Source: Veronia nyctiphanis
GTDB lineage: Bacteria > Pseudomonadota > Gammaproteobacteria > Enterobacterales > Vibrionaceae
Length of the DNA: 64,000 nt
Direction: 5' to 3'
Assembly (NCBI RefSeq): GCF_004116385.1
Contig: NZ_PEIB01000025.1
Span: 1-64,000, forward strand
Part shown: piece by piece, positions 20,543 through 30,131 of the stretch
How positions within the stretch are numbered: position 1 is the first letter of the stretch
Layout: each line of letters starts with the position of its first letter
Notes under the pieces: model-generated
The model's database searches: none
Told to the model about the DNA's origin: nothing
What the model saw: only the letters and a program-made list of their open reading frames with translations
Made by a program: the position numbers and the translations under genes

Positions 20543-22084
20543 TTAACTGGCCAATTCAGCAAGTTGTTTCATCAATCTGTCCATCGCGCGATAGCCAAGC
20601 GCTTCAGCAAGATGCGCACGACTGATGTGAGCTTCACTATTTAAATCCGCAATGGTTCGCGCCACTTTTATGATTCGGTGATAGGCGCGGATTGAAAGGC
20701 CAAGTCGGTGAAGCGCCGTTTCAAGAAAATCCGCATCATCGCGCGACAAATGACAATACTGCTCAATCTCACGGCTGCTCAGAAGGCTATTCACTTTGTT
20801 CTGTCGCTGTATCATCCGGTCACGCGCTTCAGCCACCCGCTGGCGGACTTTATCCGTAGGCTCCCCCCTATCACCGCCATCCGCTAGCGTTCCTCTTGGT
20901 AACGCTGGGATCTCAATCGATAAATCAAAGCGATCGAGAAACGGCCCAGATAATCGGTTCAGATAACGCAACACTGTCTGTGGGTTTGAGCGCGCCAATG
21001 GGCCATCATGATGGCCTGTTGGGCTGGGGTTCAGCGCGCCAACTAGCTGAAAGCGCGCTGGGAAGCAAGTCTTGCCGTTAGCACGAGATATAATGATTTC
21101 TCCAGACTCGAGAGGCTCACGCAACGAATCAAGTACCTTTCGCTCGAACTCCGGTAGCTCGTCCAGAAAGAGAATGCCGTTGTGTGCCAGCGATATTTCA
21201 CCGGGCTTAGGCTGACTGCCCCCACCGACCAATGCTGCCATTGAACACGAATGATGCGGCGTGCGAAAAGGACGTTTGCGCCAGTTACTTTCATTCAGTC
21301 GCTGGTGGGTAAGAGAAGTTACGGCGGCAGTTTCCAGCGCTTCTTCATGATTCATTGGCGGCTGTAAATCTGGCATTCTGGATGCAAGCATGGTCTTGCC
21401 TGTTCCGGGAGGCCCTAAAAACAGCACATTATGGTTCCCAGCAGAAGCTATCTCCAACGCCCTCTTGCCTTGATGCTGACCAATAATATCGCTCAGGCAG
21501 CGTGGGTTTGGGTCAACCTCGGGTTCGTCTTCGCTCTGGGTATCCTCATGAAGCTGTAATTGCTTCTGTCCACAAAGGTACTGGCAGACAGCAATAAGAT
21601 CGGGTGCAGAGACATGTAAATCTCTGCCGACTAACGCCACCTGTGAGCCATTGTTATCCGGCACCACCAACATGCGACGGTGGTTTTTGGTGGCGACAGC
21701 AGCAGGAATTGCACCACTCACAGCCCGAAGTTGTCCTGACAACGCTAGCTCACCAATAAATTCATGCTGTTCCAACCTGGTCATAGGCAGCTGCCCAGAG
21801 GCGGCAAGAATGCCAAGGGCGATAGGCAAATCAAAGCGGCCCCCGTCTTTTGGCAGATCGGCCGGGGCTAAATTTACCGTGATACGTTTGGATGGAAATT
21901 CAAATCCTGAATTCACAATTGCGCTTCGAACCCGGTCTCTGGCTTCCTTTACCGTGGTCTCTGCCAGCCCAACCAGGGTAAATGCAGGGAGCCCGTTACT
22001 GATGTGGACCTCCACCGTCACCTGAGGGGCGTTAACACCAATGCTGGCGCGGCTTTGGACAATCGCTAATGTCATAACAGGCAC
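20543..22084 (-). CDS. comM: Mg-chelatase-like AAA+ ATPase ComM/YifB
   Basis: 513 residues. An N-terminal Lon-protease-like/ChlI domain (about 1-170) is followed by an AAA+ core with Walker A GPPGTGKTM (about 224), Walker B FLDELPEF and a C-terminal Mg-chelatase-type domain. In Vibrio, ComM is a hexameric helicase promoting branch migration of transformed DNA; the same window carries dprA, another transformation factor. It is divergent from the ilv operon. Size is normal. Confidence 0.92.
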   Translation of the reverse strand: MPVMTLAIVQSRASIGVNAPQVTVEVHISNGLPAFTLVGLAETTVKEARDRVRSAIVNSGFEFPSKRITVNLAPADLPKDGGRFDLPIALGILAASGQLPMTRLEQHEFIGELALSGQLRAVSGAIPAAVATKNHRRMLVVPDNNGSQVALVGRDLHVSAPDLIAVCQYLCGQKQLQLHEDTQSEDEPEVDPNPRCLSDIIGQHQGKRALEIASAGNHNVLFLGPPGTGKTMLASRMPDLQPPMNHEEALETAAVTSLTHQRLNESNWRKRPFRTPHHSCSMAALVGGGSQPKPGEISLAHNGILFLDELPEFERKVLDSLREPLESGEIIISRANGKTCFPARFQLVGALNPSPTGHHDGPLARSNPQTVLRYLNRLSGPFLDRFDLSIEIPALPRGTLADGGDRGEPTDKVRQRVAEARDRMIQRQNKVNSLLSSREIEQYCHLSRDDADFLETALHRLGLSIRAYHRIIKVARTIADLNSEAHISRAHLAEALGYRAMDRLMKQLAELAS

Positions 22085-22245
22085 TCACTTATTGTTATCA
22101 AATATGAAACAAAATGAATATTAGTCATGCATTAAGCTAGAAAGAGAATGACATTTCGATCACTTTTTACTTGTCATGCGACCGATGTCTGTGATAGTTG
22201 TTACAGTATAAGAATGCAAAACAACCAAAAGTTGATTCAATCTCA

Positions 22246-22332
22246 ATGAAACATCTGAACCTGGCTCTAGTGATTATTATCTCAATTATCGTGGTGGTGA
22301 TACCGCGAGGGGCTGGCTCAGGCAAACGGTAA
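22246..22332 (+). CDS. ilvL: ilv operon leader peptide IlvL
   Basis: A 28-codon ORF starting MKHLNLALVIIISIIVVVI and ending GAGSGKR. Residues 8-19 are almost entirely Val, Ile and Leu, the control codons for attenuation. It precedes a terminator hairpin by 16 bp and ilvG by 148 bp. Scarcity of charged Ile-, Val- or Leu-tRNA should stall ribosomes and favour the antiterminator, as in enteric ilvGMEDA; that step is inference from E. coli. Confidence 0.93.
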   Translation: MKHLNLALVIIISIIVVVIPRGAGSGKR

Positions 22333-22348
22333 ACAAAGAATTGCAAAC

Positions 22349-22383
22349 AGCCCCCGCACCCAAAAGGTCCGGGGGCTTTTTTA
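22349..22383 (+). terminator. ilv attenuator (terminator with alternative antiterminator)
   Basis: Stem AGCCCCCG/CGGGGGCT, extended by ACC/GGT inside across one mismatch, with a CAAAA loop and a T6 tail. The 5' arm AGCCCC can instead pair with GGGGCT at 22309-22314 inside ilvL, giving a mutually exclusive antiterminator. Both structures are read directly from sequence. Confidence 0.92.
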
Positions 22384-22480
22384 TAGCCATTCAAGCAGTA
22401 AAAGGAAGTGGGCGAATGGAAACAAAGCACAACGCATTACCAGCATCGACGGATGCTGACAATCACCCGAAGGGGGCAGC

Positions 22481-24133
22481 ATGAGCATGACAGGAGCGCA
22501 GCATGTTGTCGCCGCATTGCGGCAACAGGGCGTATCAACAATTTTTGGTTATCCGGGCGGTGCGATCATGCCCGTTTACGATGCGCTTTACGACGGCGGC
22601 GTAGAGCACATACTCTGCCGTCATGAACAAGGCGCAGCCATTGCTGCCATCGGTTACGCCCGCTCAACAGGCGATATCGGTGTGTGTCTGGCAACATCCG
22701 GACCGGGTGCGACAAACCTCATTACTGGCCTTGCTGATGCAATGCTTGATTCCGTCCCTGTTGTTGCTATTACAGGCCAGGTTGCCAGCCCACTTATCGG
22801 CACCGACGCATTTCAGGAAATTGACGTTCTCGGTCTTTCTCTTGCCTGTACAAAACAAAGCTATCTGGTCACTGACCCTTCAGAGCTGACGTCCGTTCTT
22901 GCTGAAGCATTTGCTGTTGCCAAAGAAGGCCGCCCGGGCCCGGTTTTGGTCGATATTGCAAAAGATGTGCAGCTTGCGCCTATCGGACAGGATGCTGCCG
23001 AGCCTGTCGTTTTACCAACCTTACCACTTCCTGAACTAACCAGCTTTGAACAGGCCAATGCTCTGATTTCTGCCAGCGAGCGTCCGGTGGTCTATGTCGG
23101 TGGTGGCGTACAGATGGCCGATGCCACTGACACACTTCGCGAATACCTGGCCCATACCAAGATGCCTGCGACCACCACCTTGAAGGCTCTAGGTACGCTT
23201 GACCCAGCTTATGACTACCACTTGGGTATGCTGGGTATGCACGGAACAAAAACTGCCAATTTAGCCGTTCAGCAATCAGACTTATTGATTGCCATTGGCG
23301 CACGTTTTGATGACCGAGTAACAGGTAAACTTGATACCTTCGCGCCACACGCAAAAATCATCCATATCGATATTGATGCCGCTGAATTTAACAAGCTCCG
23401 CCGTGTTAACGTGGCACTGCGTGGCGAACTCAACGAAGTGATCCCACATCTGGGTGAGCCGACTGACATCAGCCAATGGCAAACCGATGTGAAAACGATG
23501 CTTGGCGATTTCGGCTGGCGTTATGACCACCCGGGCGAAGCCATTTTTGCCCCGCTTCTGCTCAAGCAACTGTCAGAAACCATGCCGGACAGCACGGTTG
23601 TCAGTACTGACGTTGGTCAGCATCAAATGTGGGTGGCACAGCATGTCAGTCCACGTCGCCCAGAAAACCTGCTGACATCTGCGGGCCTTGGCACCATGGG
23701 CTTCGGATTACCTGCCGCCATGGGGGCCAAGGTTGCCCGCCCTGATGATCAGGTTGTGCTGGTTTCTGGCGATGGTTCTTTCATGATGAACGTGCAAGAA
23801 CTCGGCACATTAAAGCGTCGCGGTATCCCGGTTAAAATTGTCCTGCTCGATAACCAGCGTCTGGGCATGGTTCGTCAGTGGCAAGAGCTTTTCTTCGAAA
23901 AACGCTACAGTGAAACCAACCTCTCAGATAATCCGGATTTCGTGAAACTGGCGAGCGCCTTTGATATTCCGGGTAAAACCATCACGCGCAAGGAAGAAGT
24001 ACAACCTGCGCTGGAAGAAATGCTGAACAGTGAGACAGCTTACCTGCTGCATGTTCAAATCTCTGAGGAAGAAAACGTGTGGCCTTTGGTACCACCCGGT
24101 GCAGCGAACCAAGATATGCTGGAGACAACATGA
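22481..24133 (+). CDS. ilvG: Acetolactate synthase II, large catalytic subunit
   Basis: 550 residues, intact (unlike the frameshifted E. coli K-12 gene). A ThDP enzyme that makes acetolactate or acetohydroxybutyrate in Val/Leu/Ile synthesis. The N-terminal [14 protein letters not shown] and the catalytic Glu in [14 protein letters not shown] (about 47), the FAD-region RFDDRVTG, and the ThDP/Mg motif [12 protein letters not shown]...[12 protein letters not shown] (about 430-470) are present. Its TGA overlaps the ATG of ilvM (ATGA), implying coupled translation. Confidence 0.97.
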   Translation: MSMTGAQHVVAALRQQGVSTIFGYPGGAIMPVYDALYDGGVEHILCRHEQGAAIAAIGYARSTGDIGVCLATSGPGATNLITGLADAMLDSVPVVAITGQVASPLIGTDAFQEIDVLGLSLACTKQSYLVTDPSELTSVLAEAFAVAKEGRPGPVLVDIAKDVQLAPIGQDAAEPVVLPTLPLPELTSFEQANALISASERPVVYVGGGVQMADATDTLREYLAHTKMPATTTLKALGTLDPAYDYHLGMLGMHGTKTANLAVQQSDLLIAIGARFDDRVTGKLDTFAPHAKIIHIDIDAAEFNKLRRVNVALRGELNEVIPHLGEPTDISQWQTDVKTMLGDFGWRYDHPGEAIFAPLLLKQLSETMPDSTVVSTDVGQHQMWVAQHVSPRRPENLLTSAGLGTMGFGLPAAMGAKVARPDDQVVLVSGDGSFMMNVQELGTLKRRGIPVKIVLLDNQRLGMVRQWQELFFEKRYSETNLSDNPDFVKLASAFDIPGKTITRKEEVQPALEEMLNSETAYLLHVQISEEENVWPLVPPGAANQDMLETT

Positions 24134-24381
24134 GAGAAAAACATACACTTGTTATAGATGCGCATGACAAGCCTGAACTGGTTGAGCGTATTCTCCGCGT
24201 TGTCCGTCACCGTGGTTTTACGCTAAGAACATTGGATATGCACCATCGACAGGATGGTGAGAACAACGTACAAATTCGTCTGACAGTTGAAAGTACGCGG
24301 TCGATTGACACGCTTTATCATCAACTGGACAAGTTATGGGACATAACCCAAGTAAGATCAGCGTCCCAGCAAGTTGAATAG
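24130..24381 (+). CDS. ilvM: Acetolactate synthase II, small regulatory subunit
   Basis: 83 residues. An ACT-domain partner of IlvG, starting [25 protein letters not shown] start at ATG 24130, which overlaps the ilvG stop by ATGA; a longer reading upstream lies inside ilvG. IlvM-type subunits stabilise the enzyme; isozyme II is known to be valine-insensitive in enterics. Confidence 0.94.
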   Translation: MREKHTLVIDAHDKPELVERILRVVRHRGFTLRTLDMHHRQDGENNVQIRLTVESTRSIDTLYHQLDKLWDITQVRSASQQVE

Positions 24382-24412
24382 CTGGACTAAAAAATAAAAA
24401 GGACTACAACAA

Positions 24413-25351
24413 ATGGCAAACACTTCGGAATTTATCTGGTCGAATGGAGAGCTGGTCCCTTGGCATCAAGCCACGGTGCACGTACTGTCACACGCCCTAC
24501 ACTACGGCACCTCAGTTTTTGAGGGGATCCGCTGCTATGACACGCCAAACGGCCCCGTGGTGTTTCGTCACCGTGAGCACATGCAGCGCCTGAAAGACAG
24601 TGCGAAAATCTATCGTTTCCCTATTCCTTACAGCGTTGATGAGCTAATGGAAGCATGCCGTGAAACGCTGAGAGCAAACAAACTTGACTCCGCATACATT
24701 CGCCCACTTGGCTTCGTTGGCGATGTCGGTCTGGGTGTTTGCCCGCCACCAGAAACCAAAATGGACTTGATCATTGCAGCGTTCGCATGGGGTTCATACC
24801 TGGGTGAAGAAGCGCTGGCGAACGGCGTCGATGCCATGGTATCAAGCTGGAACCGTGCAGCACCAAATACTATCCCTACCGCGGCAAAAGCGGGAGGTAA
24901 CTACCTTTCGAGCTTGCTGGTAGGCGGTGAAGCACGTCGTCATGGCTATGCCGAAGGTATCGCTTTGGATGTTCGCGGCTACCTGTCAGAAGGTGCAGGT
25001 GAAAACCTGTTTATGGTCAAAGGCGGTGTGATATACACGCCACCAGCAACCAGTGCTATTTTGCCGGGCATCACTCGTGACACCATCATGGTTTTAGCCC
25101 GTGAAGCTGGCTACGAGGTTCGTGAAGAGCCGATCGCACGTGAAGCCTTGTACCTGGCTGATGAAGTCTTTATGACGGGCACAGCGGCAGAGATGGTGCC
25201 TGTTCGCAGCGTTGACCAAATTGAAGTGGGTAACGGCAAGCGAGGTCCTATCACTGAAGAGCTGCAATCTGCATTTTTTGGCCTGTTTAATGGTCAGACA
25301 GAAGACAAATGGGGCTGGCTCGATCCTGTTTCCCCTGACGCCTCAAAATAA
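24413..25351 (+). CDS. ilvE: Branched-chain amino acid aminotransferase
   Basis: 312 residues. A fold-IV PLP transaminase that makes the final step to Val, Leu and Ile. GTSVFEGIRCYDTPNGP at the N-terminus, the PLP-binding Lys within IPTAAKAGGNYLSS (about residue 160), the EGAGENLFMVKGG block and the FMTGTAAEMVPV motif are present. Third gene of the operon, with AAAAAGGAC upstream of the start. Confidence 0.97.
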   Translation: MANTSEFIWSNGELVPWHQATVHVLSHALHYGTSVFEGIRCYDTPNGPVVFRHREHMQRLKDSAKIYRFPIPYSVDELMEACRETLRANKLDSAYIRPLGFVGDVGLGVCPPPETKMDLIIAAFAWGSYLGEEALANGVDAMVSSWNRAAPNTIPTAAKAGGNYLSSLLVGGEARRHGYAEGIALDVRGYLSEGAGENLFMVKGGVIYTPPATSAILPGITRDTIMVLAREAGYEVREEPIAREALYLADEVFMTGTAAEMVPVRSVDQIEVGNGKRGPITEELQSAFFGLFNGQTEDKWGWLDPVSPDASK

Positions 25352-25366
25352 TCAGGGAGAGAGAAG

Positions 25367-27208
25367 ATGCCTAAATACCGTTCGTCCACCACCACACATG
25401 GCCGTAATATGGCCGGAGCCCGCGCACTATGGCGTGCGACTGGCGTCAAAGATGAAGACTTCGGCAAGCCAATCATTGCTGTTGTTAACTCATTCACGCA
25501 ATTTGTTCCGGGTCACGTTCACCTGAAAGACCTCGGTCAGCTGGTGGCCAGAGAAATTGAAGCAGCTGGCGGTATCGCCAAAGAATTCAACACCATTGCC
25601 GTCGATGATGGTATCGCAATGGGCCACGGCGGCATGCTCTACAGCTTGCCATCACGAGAGCTGATTGCTGACTCTGTTGAATACATGGTCAACGCACACT
25701 GCGCCGATGCTATGGTCTGCATTTCAAACTGCGACAAAATCACCCCGGGAATGCTGATGGCAGCTATGCGCCTCAACGTCCCTGCGATCTTTGTTTCAGG
25801 CGGCCCAATGGAAGCAGGTAAAACCAAATTATCGGATCAGATCCTAAAGCTCGATCTGGTTGATGCGATGATCCAAGGTGCCGATCCTAATGTCTCCGAT
25901 GAGCAAAGCGAGCAGATAGAACGTTCAGCGTGTCCAACATGTGGTTCTTGTTCAGGTATGTTCACCGCCAACTCGATGAACTGTCTGACCGAAGCGCTGG
26001 GCCTCTCTCAGCCAGGTAACGGTTCACTGCTAGCGACACACGCCGACCGTGAAATGTTGTTTAAAACCGCAGGCCAACGTGTTGTTGAACTGACCAAGCG
26101 CTACTACGAGCAAGATGACGAAACTGCGCTTCCGCGTAATATCGCGACCAAAACGGCCTTTGAGAATGCAATGGCGCTCGATATAGCGATGGGCGGCTCA
26201 ACCAATACCGTATTGCATCTGCTCGCTGCCGCACAGGAAGGTGGAATAGACTTCACCATGGAAGACATTGACCGTATGTCTCGCATCGTGCCGCACCTTT
26301 GTAAAGTGGCGCCTTCCACGCAGAAATATCACATGGAAGATGTTCACCGTGCTGGCGGAGTATACGGTATTTTGGGTGAATTAAACCGCGCAGGCCTCCT
26401 GAACAATAACGTTCACAATGTATTGGGACAGACGCTGGCAGAAACACTTAACGAATACGACATCATGGTGACCGAAAACGAAGCCATCGACAGCTTCTAC
26501 CGTGCTGGCCCTGCGGGCATTCGCACCACCAAAGCGTTCTCACAAGAATGTCGTTGGGATACGGTGGATAATGACCGTGAAAACGGCTGTATCCGCCGTA
26601 AAGAACATGCATTCAGCCAAGACGGCGGCCTTGCCGTACTCTCGGGTAACATCGCGTTGGATGGCTGTATCGTCAAAACCGCAGGTGTTGATGAAGACAA
26701 CCTGACTTTCCGTGGCCCAGCTCATGTTTTCGAAAGCCAGGAAGATGCGGTGAGCGGTATCCTTGCGGGTGATGTGAAAGCCGGTGAAGTCGTGGTTATT
26801 CGTTACGAAGGCCCGAAAGGTGGCCCGGGTATGCAGGAAATGCTGTACCCAACGACTTACCTAAAATCGATGGGTCTTGGTAAAGCCTGTGCTCTGCTGA
26901 CTGACGGCCGTTTCTCTGGCGGGACCAGCGGTCTGTCGATTGGTCACGTTTCTCCTGAAGCGGCCAACGGTGGCACCATCGCCTTGGTTGAAAGCGGAGA
27001 TATCATTGCTATCGATATTCCTAAACGCAGTATTGTTCTAGAAGTTGCTGACGACGAGCTCGCTCGCCGCACACAACGCCTGAATGAAACTGGATGGAAA
27101 CCTGCGAGCCGCGAGCGTGAAGTCTCCTTTGCCCTCAAAGCCTATGCCAGCATGGCAACCAGCGCCGACAAAGGCGCAGTAAGAGACAAGAGCAAGCTCG
27201 AGGATTAA
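25367..27208 (+). CDS. ilvD: Dihydroxy-acid dehydratase
   Basis: 613 residues. An iron-sulfur dehydratase acting on dihydroxyisovalerate and dihydroxymethylvalerate. The cluster-ligand Cys motifs [16 protein letters not shown] (about 122) and [17 protein letters not shown] (about 195), and the late [20 protein letters not shown] block are intact. A GGGAGAG site precedes ATG 25367. ilvA follows after 3 bp. Confidence 0.97.
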   Translation: MPKYRSSTTTHGRNMAGARALWRATGVKDEDFGKPIIAVVNSFTQFVPGHVHLKDLGQLVAREIEAAGGIAKEFNTIAVDDGIAMGHGGMLYSLPSRELIADSVEYMVNAHCADAMVCISNCDKITPGMLMAAMRLNVPAIFVSGGPMEAGKTKLSDQILKLDLVDAMIQGADPNVSDEQSEQIERSACPTCGSCSGMFTANSMNCLTEALGLSQPGNGSLLATHADREMLFKTAGQRVVELTKRYYEQDDETALPRNIATKTAFENAMALDIAMGGSTNTVLHLLAAAQEGGIDFTMEDIDRMSRIVPHLCKVAPSTQKYHMEDVHRAGGVYGILGELNRAGLLNNNVHNVLGQTLAETLNEYDIMVTENEAIDSFYRAGPAGIRTTKAFSQECRWDTVDNDRENGCIRRKEHAFSQDGGLAVLSGNIALDGCIVKTAGVDEDNLTFRGPAHVFESQEDAVSGILAGDVKAGEVVVIRYEGPKGGPGMQEMLYPTTYLKSMGLGKACALLTDGRFSGGTSGLSIGHVSPEAANGGTIALVESGDIIAIDIPKRSIVLEVADDELARRTQRLNETGWKPASREREVSFALKAYASMATSADKGAVRDKSKLED

Positions 27209-27211
27209 ATC

Positions 27212-28764
27212 ATGAGTCAGGCAACACGCAGAGATGAAAACGCACTTCCTACCGGCGCAGACTATCTGAGAGAAATTCTCAGGGCGCCTGTTTATGAAGC
27301 GGCTATCGTTACGCCTCTGCAAGACATGCCAAGGTTGTCGGCGCGCCTTGATAACAAGGTACAGCTTAAACGTGAAGACAGACAACCTGTGCATTCTTTT
27401 AAACTGCGTGGTGCCTATAACATGATGGCCCAACTCAGCGATGCACAAAAAAATGCCGGTGTCATTGCCGCATCAGCGGGTAATCACGCGCAGGGGGTGG
27501 CCCTGTCAGGCCACCAGCTGGGTATTGATGCCACTATCGTGATGCCACGTACGACGCCGGATATCAAAGTCGATGCAGTCAGAAGCTTCGGTGGCAAAGT
27601 CGTTTTGCACGGCAGTAACTTTGACGAAGCCAAAGCCAAGCACAGATGCTGTCCGACCAACACGGCTACACGTTTATCCCCCCTTTCGATCATCCCTCAA
27701 TCATTGCGGGACAAGGAACGCTGGGGATGGAAATATTGCAACAAAACGGCCACATGGATTATGTGTTCGTGCCTGTTGGCGGTGGCGGTATTGCGGCAGG
27801 TGTCGCCGTGCTTATCAAGCAACTGATGCCACAGATTAAAGTCATTGGTGTGGAAGCGGAAGAGTCTGCGTGCCTGAAAGCAGCGATGGATGCAGGTCAC
27901 CCTGTGGTGCTGGAAAATGTCGGCACCTTTGCCGACGGTGTGGCAGTCAAACGCATTGGTGACGAGACCTTCCGTCTTTGCCACCAATACCTAGATGATG
28001 TCATTACTGTCTCCAGCGACGAAATATGCGCTGCGGTCAAAGACATTTTCGAAGACACAAGGGCGATTTCAGAGCCGTCTGGTGCTCTTTCATTGGCTGG
28101 CCTCAAGCAATATGTCGAAACCCATGAGCTCAAAGGTAAAAACCTCGTCAATGTGCTTTCTGGCGCCAATACCAACTTCCATTCTCTGCGTTATGTTTCA
28201 GAGCGTGCTGAGCTTGGCGAAAAGCGTGAGGGTTTACTGGCTGTGACGATCCCTGAGCGCACTGGGGCCTTTTTGGATTTCTGTCATATACTTGGCGGTC
28301 GTGCCGTGACGGAATTCAACTACCGCCACAGTGACAATGAGGAAGCCAATATCTTTGTCGGTGTCCGTTTGCTCAATGGTCAGGAAGAGTTGGATTCGAT
28401 TATTGTTGATCTCCAGCAAGCTGGCTATCCCGTGGTCGACCTCTCTGATGACGAAATGGCAAAGATACATGTTCGCTATATGATAGGTGGTAAGCCGTCT
28501 AAACCGCTCAATGAGAAGCTGTATAGCTTTGAGTTTCCGGAATACCCCGGGGCTTTGATTAAGTTTTTAAACACGCTGGGGACGCACTGGAGCATCAGTC
28601 TGTTTAATTACCGCAATCACGGCTCTGATTACGGGAGAGTATTGTGTGGTTTTGAGCTTGAAGATAATGACTTGATGGAGTTTACTTCTCACCTGAGAGA
28701 TCTGGGGTATCAATGGAAAGACGTCAGTAAAACCCCCTCTTACAACTTCTTCCTTGCAAACTAG
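27212..28764 (+). CDS. ilvA: Threonine ammonia-lyase, biosynthetic (frame broken by a 1-base loss)
   Basis: It deaminates Thr to 2-oxobutanoate, the committed step to Ile, and is usually Ile-inhibited. The first part has the PLP Lys in [15 protein letters not shown] and [10 protein letters not shown]; the second part, in another frame, has [12 protein letters not shown] and two ACT-like regulatory domains (about residues 330-510). Adding a G at about 27640 (AAGCACAG to AAGGCACAG) restores [13 protein letters not shown] and about 517 residues, close to E. coli IlvA. Most likely a sequencing error. Confidence 0.92.
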
Positions 28765-28778
28765 GGCTACGAAACTAA

Positions 28779-28803
28779 AAAAACCGGCGAAAGCCGGTTT
28801 TTC
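28779..28803 (+). terminator. Terminator of the ilv operon
   Basis: Perfect stem AAAAACCGGC/GCCGGTTTTT with a GAAA tetraloop, 15 bp after the ilvA stop. The A tract on the left makes it bidirectional, so it may also serve the convergent XRE gene. Confidence 0.93.
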
Positions 28804-28824
28804 TTTGCCCAAACCTGACGACTG

Positions 28825-29193
28825 TCAGCGATCTGAGCTAGACGGGTATGCCAATAAATATTCGGCCATACCGAGTGCCTGTTCGACAACCAAATCACGC
28901 GCAGAGACAGGAAGTTGGCCTATTAACGCCATCAAGGTACCCAGCTCTTCACGGTAGGTGAAGGCAATATCTCCACGGCTGCTCTCGCCATACAGAAACC
29001 AATTCAATGGACGCCCAGTGATCTCTGCAATGGTAACCAATGAAGAGATCTTCGGTTCAGTCTTGCCAGACTCAATATCCAAATAGGTTTGACGAGCAAC
29101 TTCCAAGCGCTGCGCCACCTCCATCTGTGTAAAATTTCTGTACTCTCTTGCTTGTCGTATACGCTGAGCAACCTGCGATTTTACAATCACCAT
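28825..29193 (-). CDS. XRE-family helix-turn-helix regulator (copy 1)
   Basis: 122 residues. A Cro/CI-type HTH at about residues 8-62 (QVAQRIRQAREYRNFTQMEVA, ARQTYLDIESGKTEP, ITGRPLNWFLYG) is followed by a helical C-terminal part of unknown role. It is clearly paralogous to the next gene upstream: about 41 of the 65 aligned HTH-region residues are identical. No target is known. It starts at ATG 29193 and faces the ilv operon terminator. Confidence 0.85.
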   Translation of the reverse strand: MVIVKSQVAQRIRQAREYRNFTQMEVAQRLEVARQTYLDIESGKTEPKISSLVTIAEITGRPLNWFLYGESSRGDIAFTYREELGTLMALIGQLPVSARDLVVEQALGMAEYLLAYPSSSDR

Positions 29194-29419
29194 AAGCTAT
29201 TATCCCAAGCATTAAAGCCTCGTACAGCGACCGTCGCTATACATCGGCAAGCCCTACTGCAAACACCGCATTATGCACGGACGTCTGAGTGACACATGGG
29301 AAAACATCCCTAATTTGTGAGGAAAAACTTACGTTGCCCAAGGGTAATGACAGGCTTTAAGTCATAAACCTACTTTCACAGGCATGGCGTATTATCAAGC
29401 TCATACAGTAAGTAAGCAC

Positions 29420-29791
29420 TCAATTCCGTTGTGCGGATTTTGAATAATTCACCAAAAATGAAGCCATGTTTACGCTTTGATTCAATATTGCAGTTCTCGC
29501 TTCGTGGGGCAGTTTAGAAAAGTGCTCCAGCAGTCGGTTTACGTCTTGTTTGTACTGAACATCATGAAGCTCGACGTCAGCATCACCGTAAACAAACCAT
29601 ACCAGCGGGCGTTCTGTAATGTCGGCGATTTCTGACAACATACGAACACGCGGCTCGGTCTTGCCAGTCTCGATATCCAAGTAAGTTTGTCTCGCAACAG
29701 CCAGTAACTTGGCCATTTTGACTTGAGTAATTCCTTTCCACTCACGGGCTTCTTTTATTCTTTTCGCAACTTGCGATTTTGAATCGATCAT
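29420..29791 (-). CDS. XRE-family helix-turn-helix regulator (copy 2)
   Basis: 123 residues. Same architecture as its downstream neighbour: an HTH at about residues 8-62 with the shared ARQTYLDIETGKTEP block and RPLVWFVYG, then a helical tail. The two genes are separated by 226 bp, so they probably have separate promoters. Tandem duplication with divergence in the recognition region suggests different or cross-regulated operators; this is inference. Confidence 0.85.
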   Translation of the reverse strand: MIDSKSQVAKRIKEAREWKGITQVKMAKLLAVARQTYLDIETGKTEPRVRMLSEIADITERPLVWFVYGDADVELHDVQYKQDVNRLLEHFSKLPHEARTAILNQSVNMASFLVNYSKSAQRN

Positions 29792-30131
29792 ATCTCACTC
29801 CCTAAAACGTACAGTCTTGTTTTTTTTGCTGTTTGGGCACCATTATGCACAATGCGCGCCAACTATTTAGACAATGGAATACTTAATGTAAATCATAATC
29901 TTATGTAATGGGAATGACATACTGTAAATAAATCTGGGCGTGGTGTACGATAATAACTGCGAAATGATTTGCAAATTGCGAATTTACTTTTTTGCAAATG
30001 AGACAGTATCTGACTATTTCGACAGACAGCAGATAAAAGCTGGGAAGGCATTTTGCAAAAAAAGAAACGGAGAGTAGTGATTACTCTCCGAGTGTCCGTT
30101 AAATGGTATTAGAGACGATATAGCCTGATGG
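29792..30131. other. 340-bp intergenic region between XRE copy 2 and glmS
   Basis: A/T-rich and without a credible ORF. It contains the upstream region of XRE copy 2, three TTGCAA-centred palindromic elements (29967-29976 ATTTGCAAAT, 29991-29999 TTTGCAAAT, 30051-30060 TTTTGCAAAA) and the glmS terminator. The repeats are possible operators, but their binder is unknown. Confidence 0.5.
30056..30090 (-). terminator. Terminator of the deoR-type regulator/glmS unit
   Basis: On the minus strand a 9-bp perfect stem CGGAGAGTA/TACTCTCCG with a 5-nt loop is followed by TTTCTTTTTTTG, about 40 bp after the glmS stop. Confidence 0.9.
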
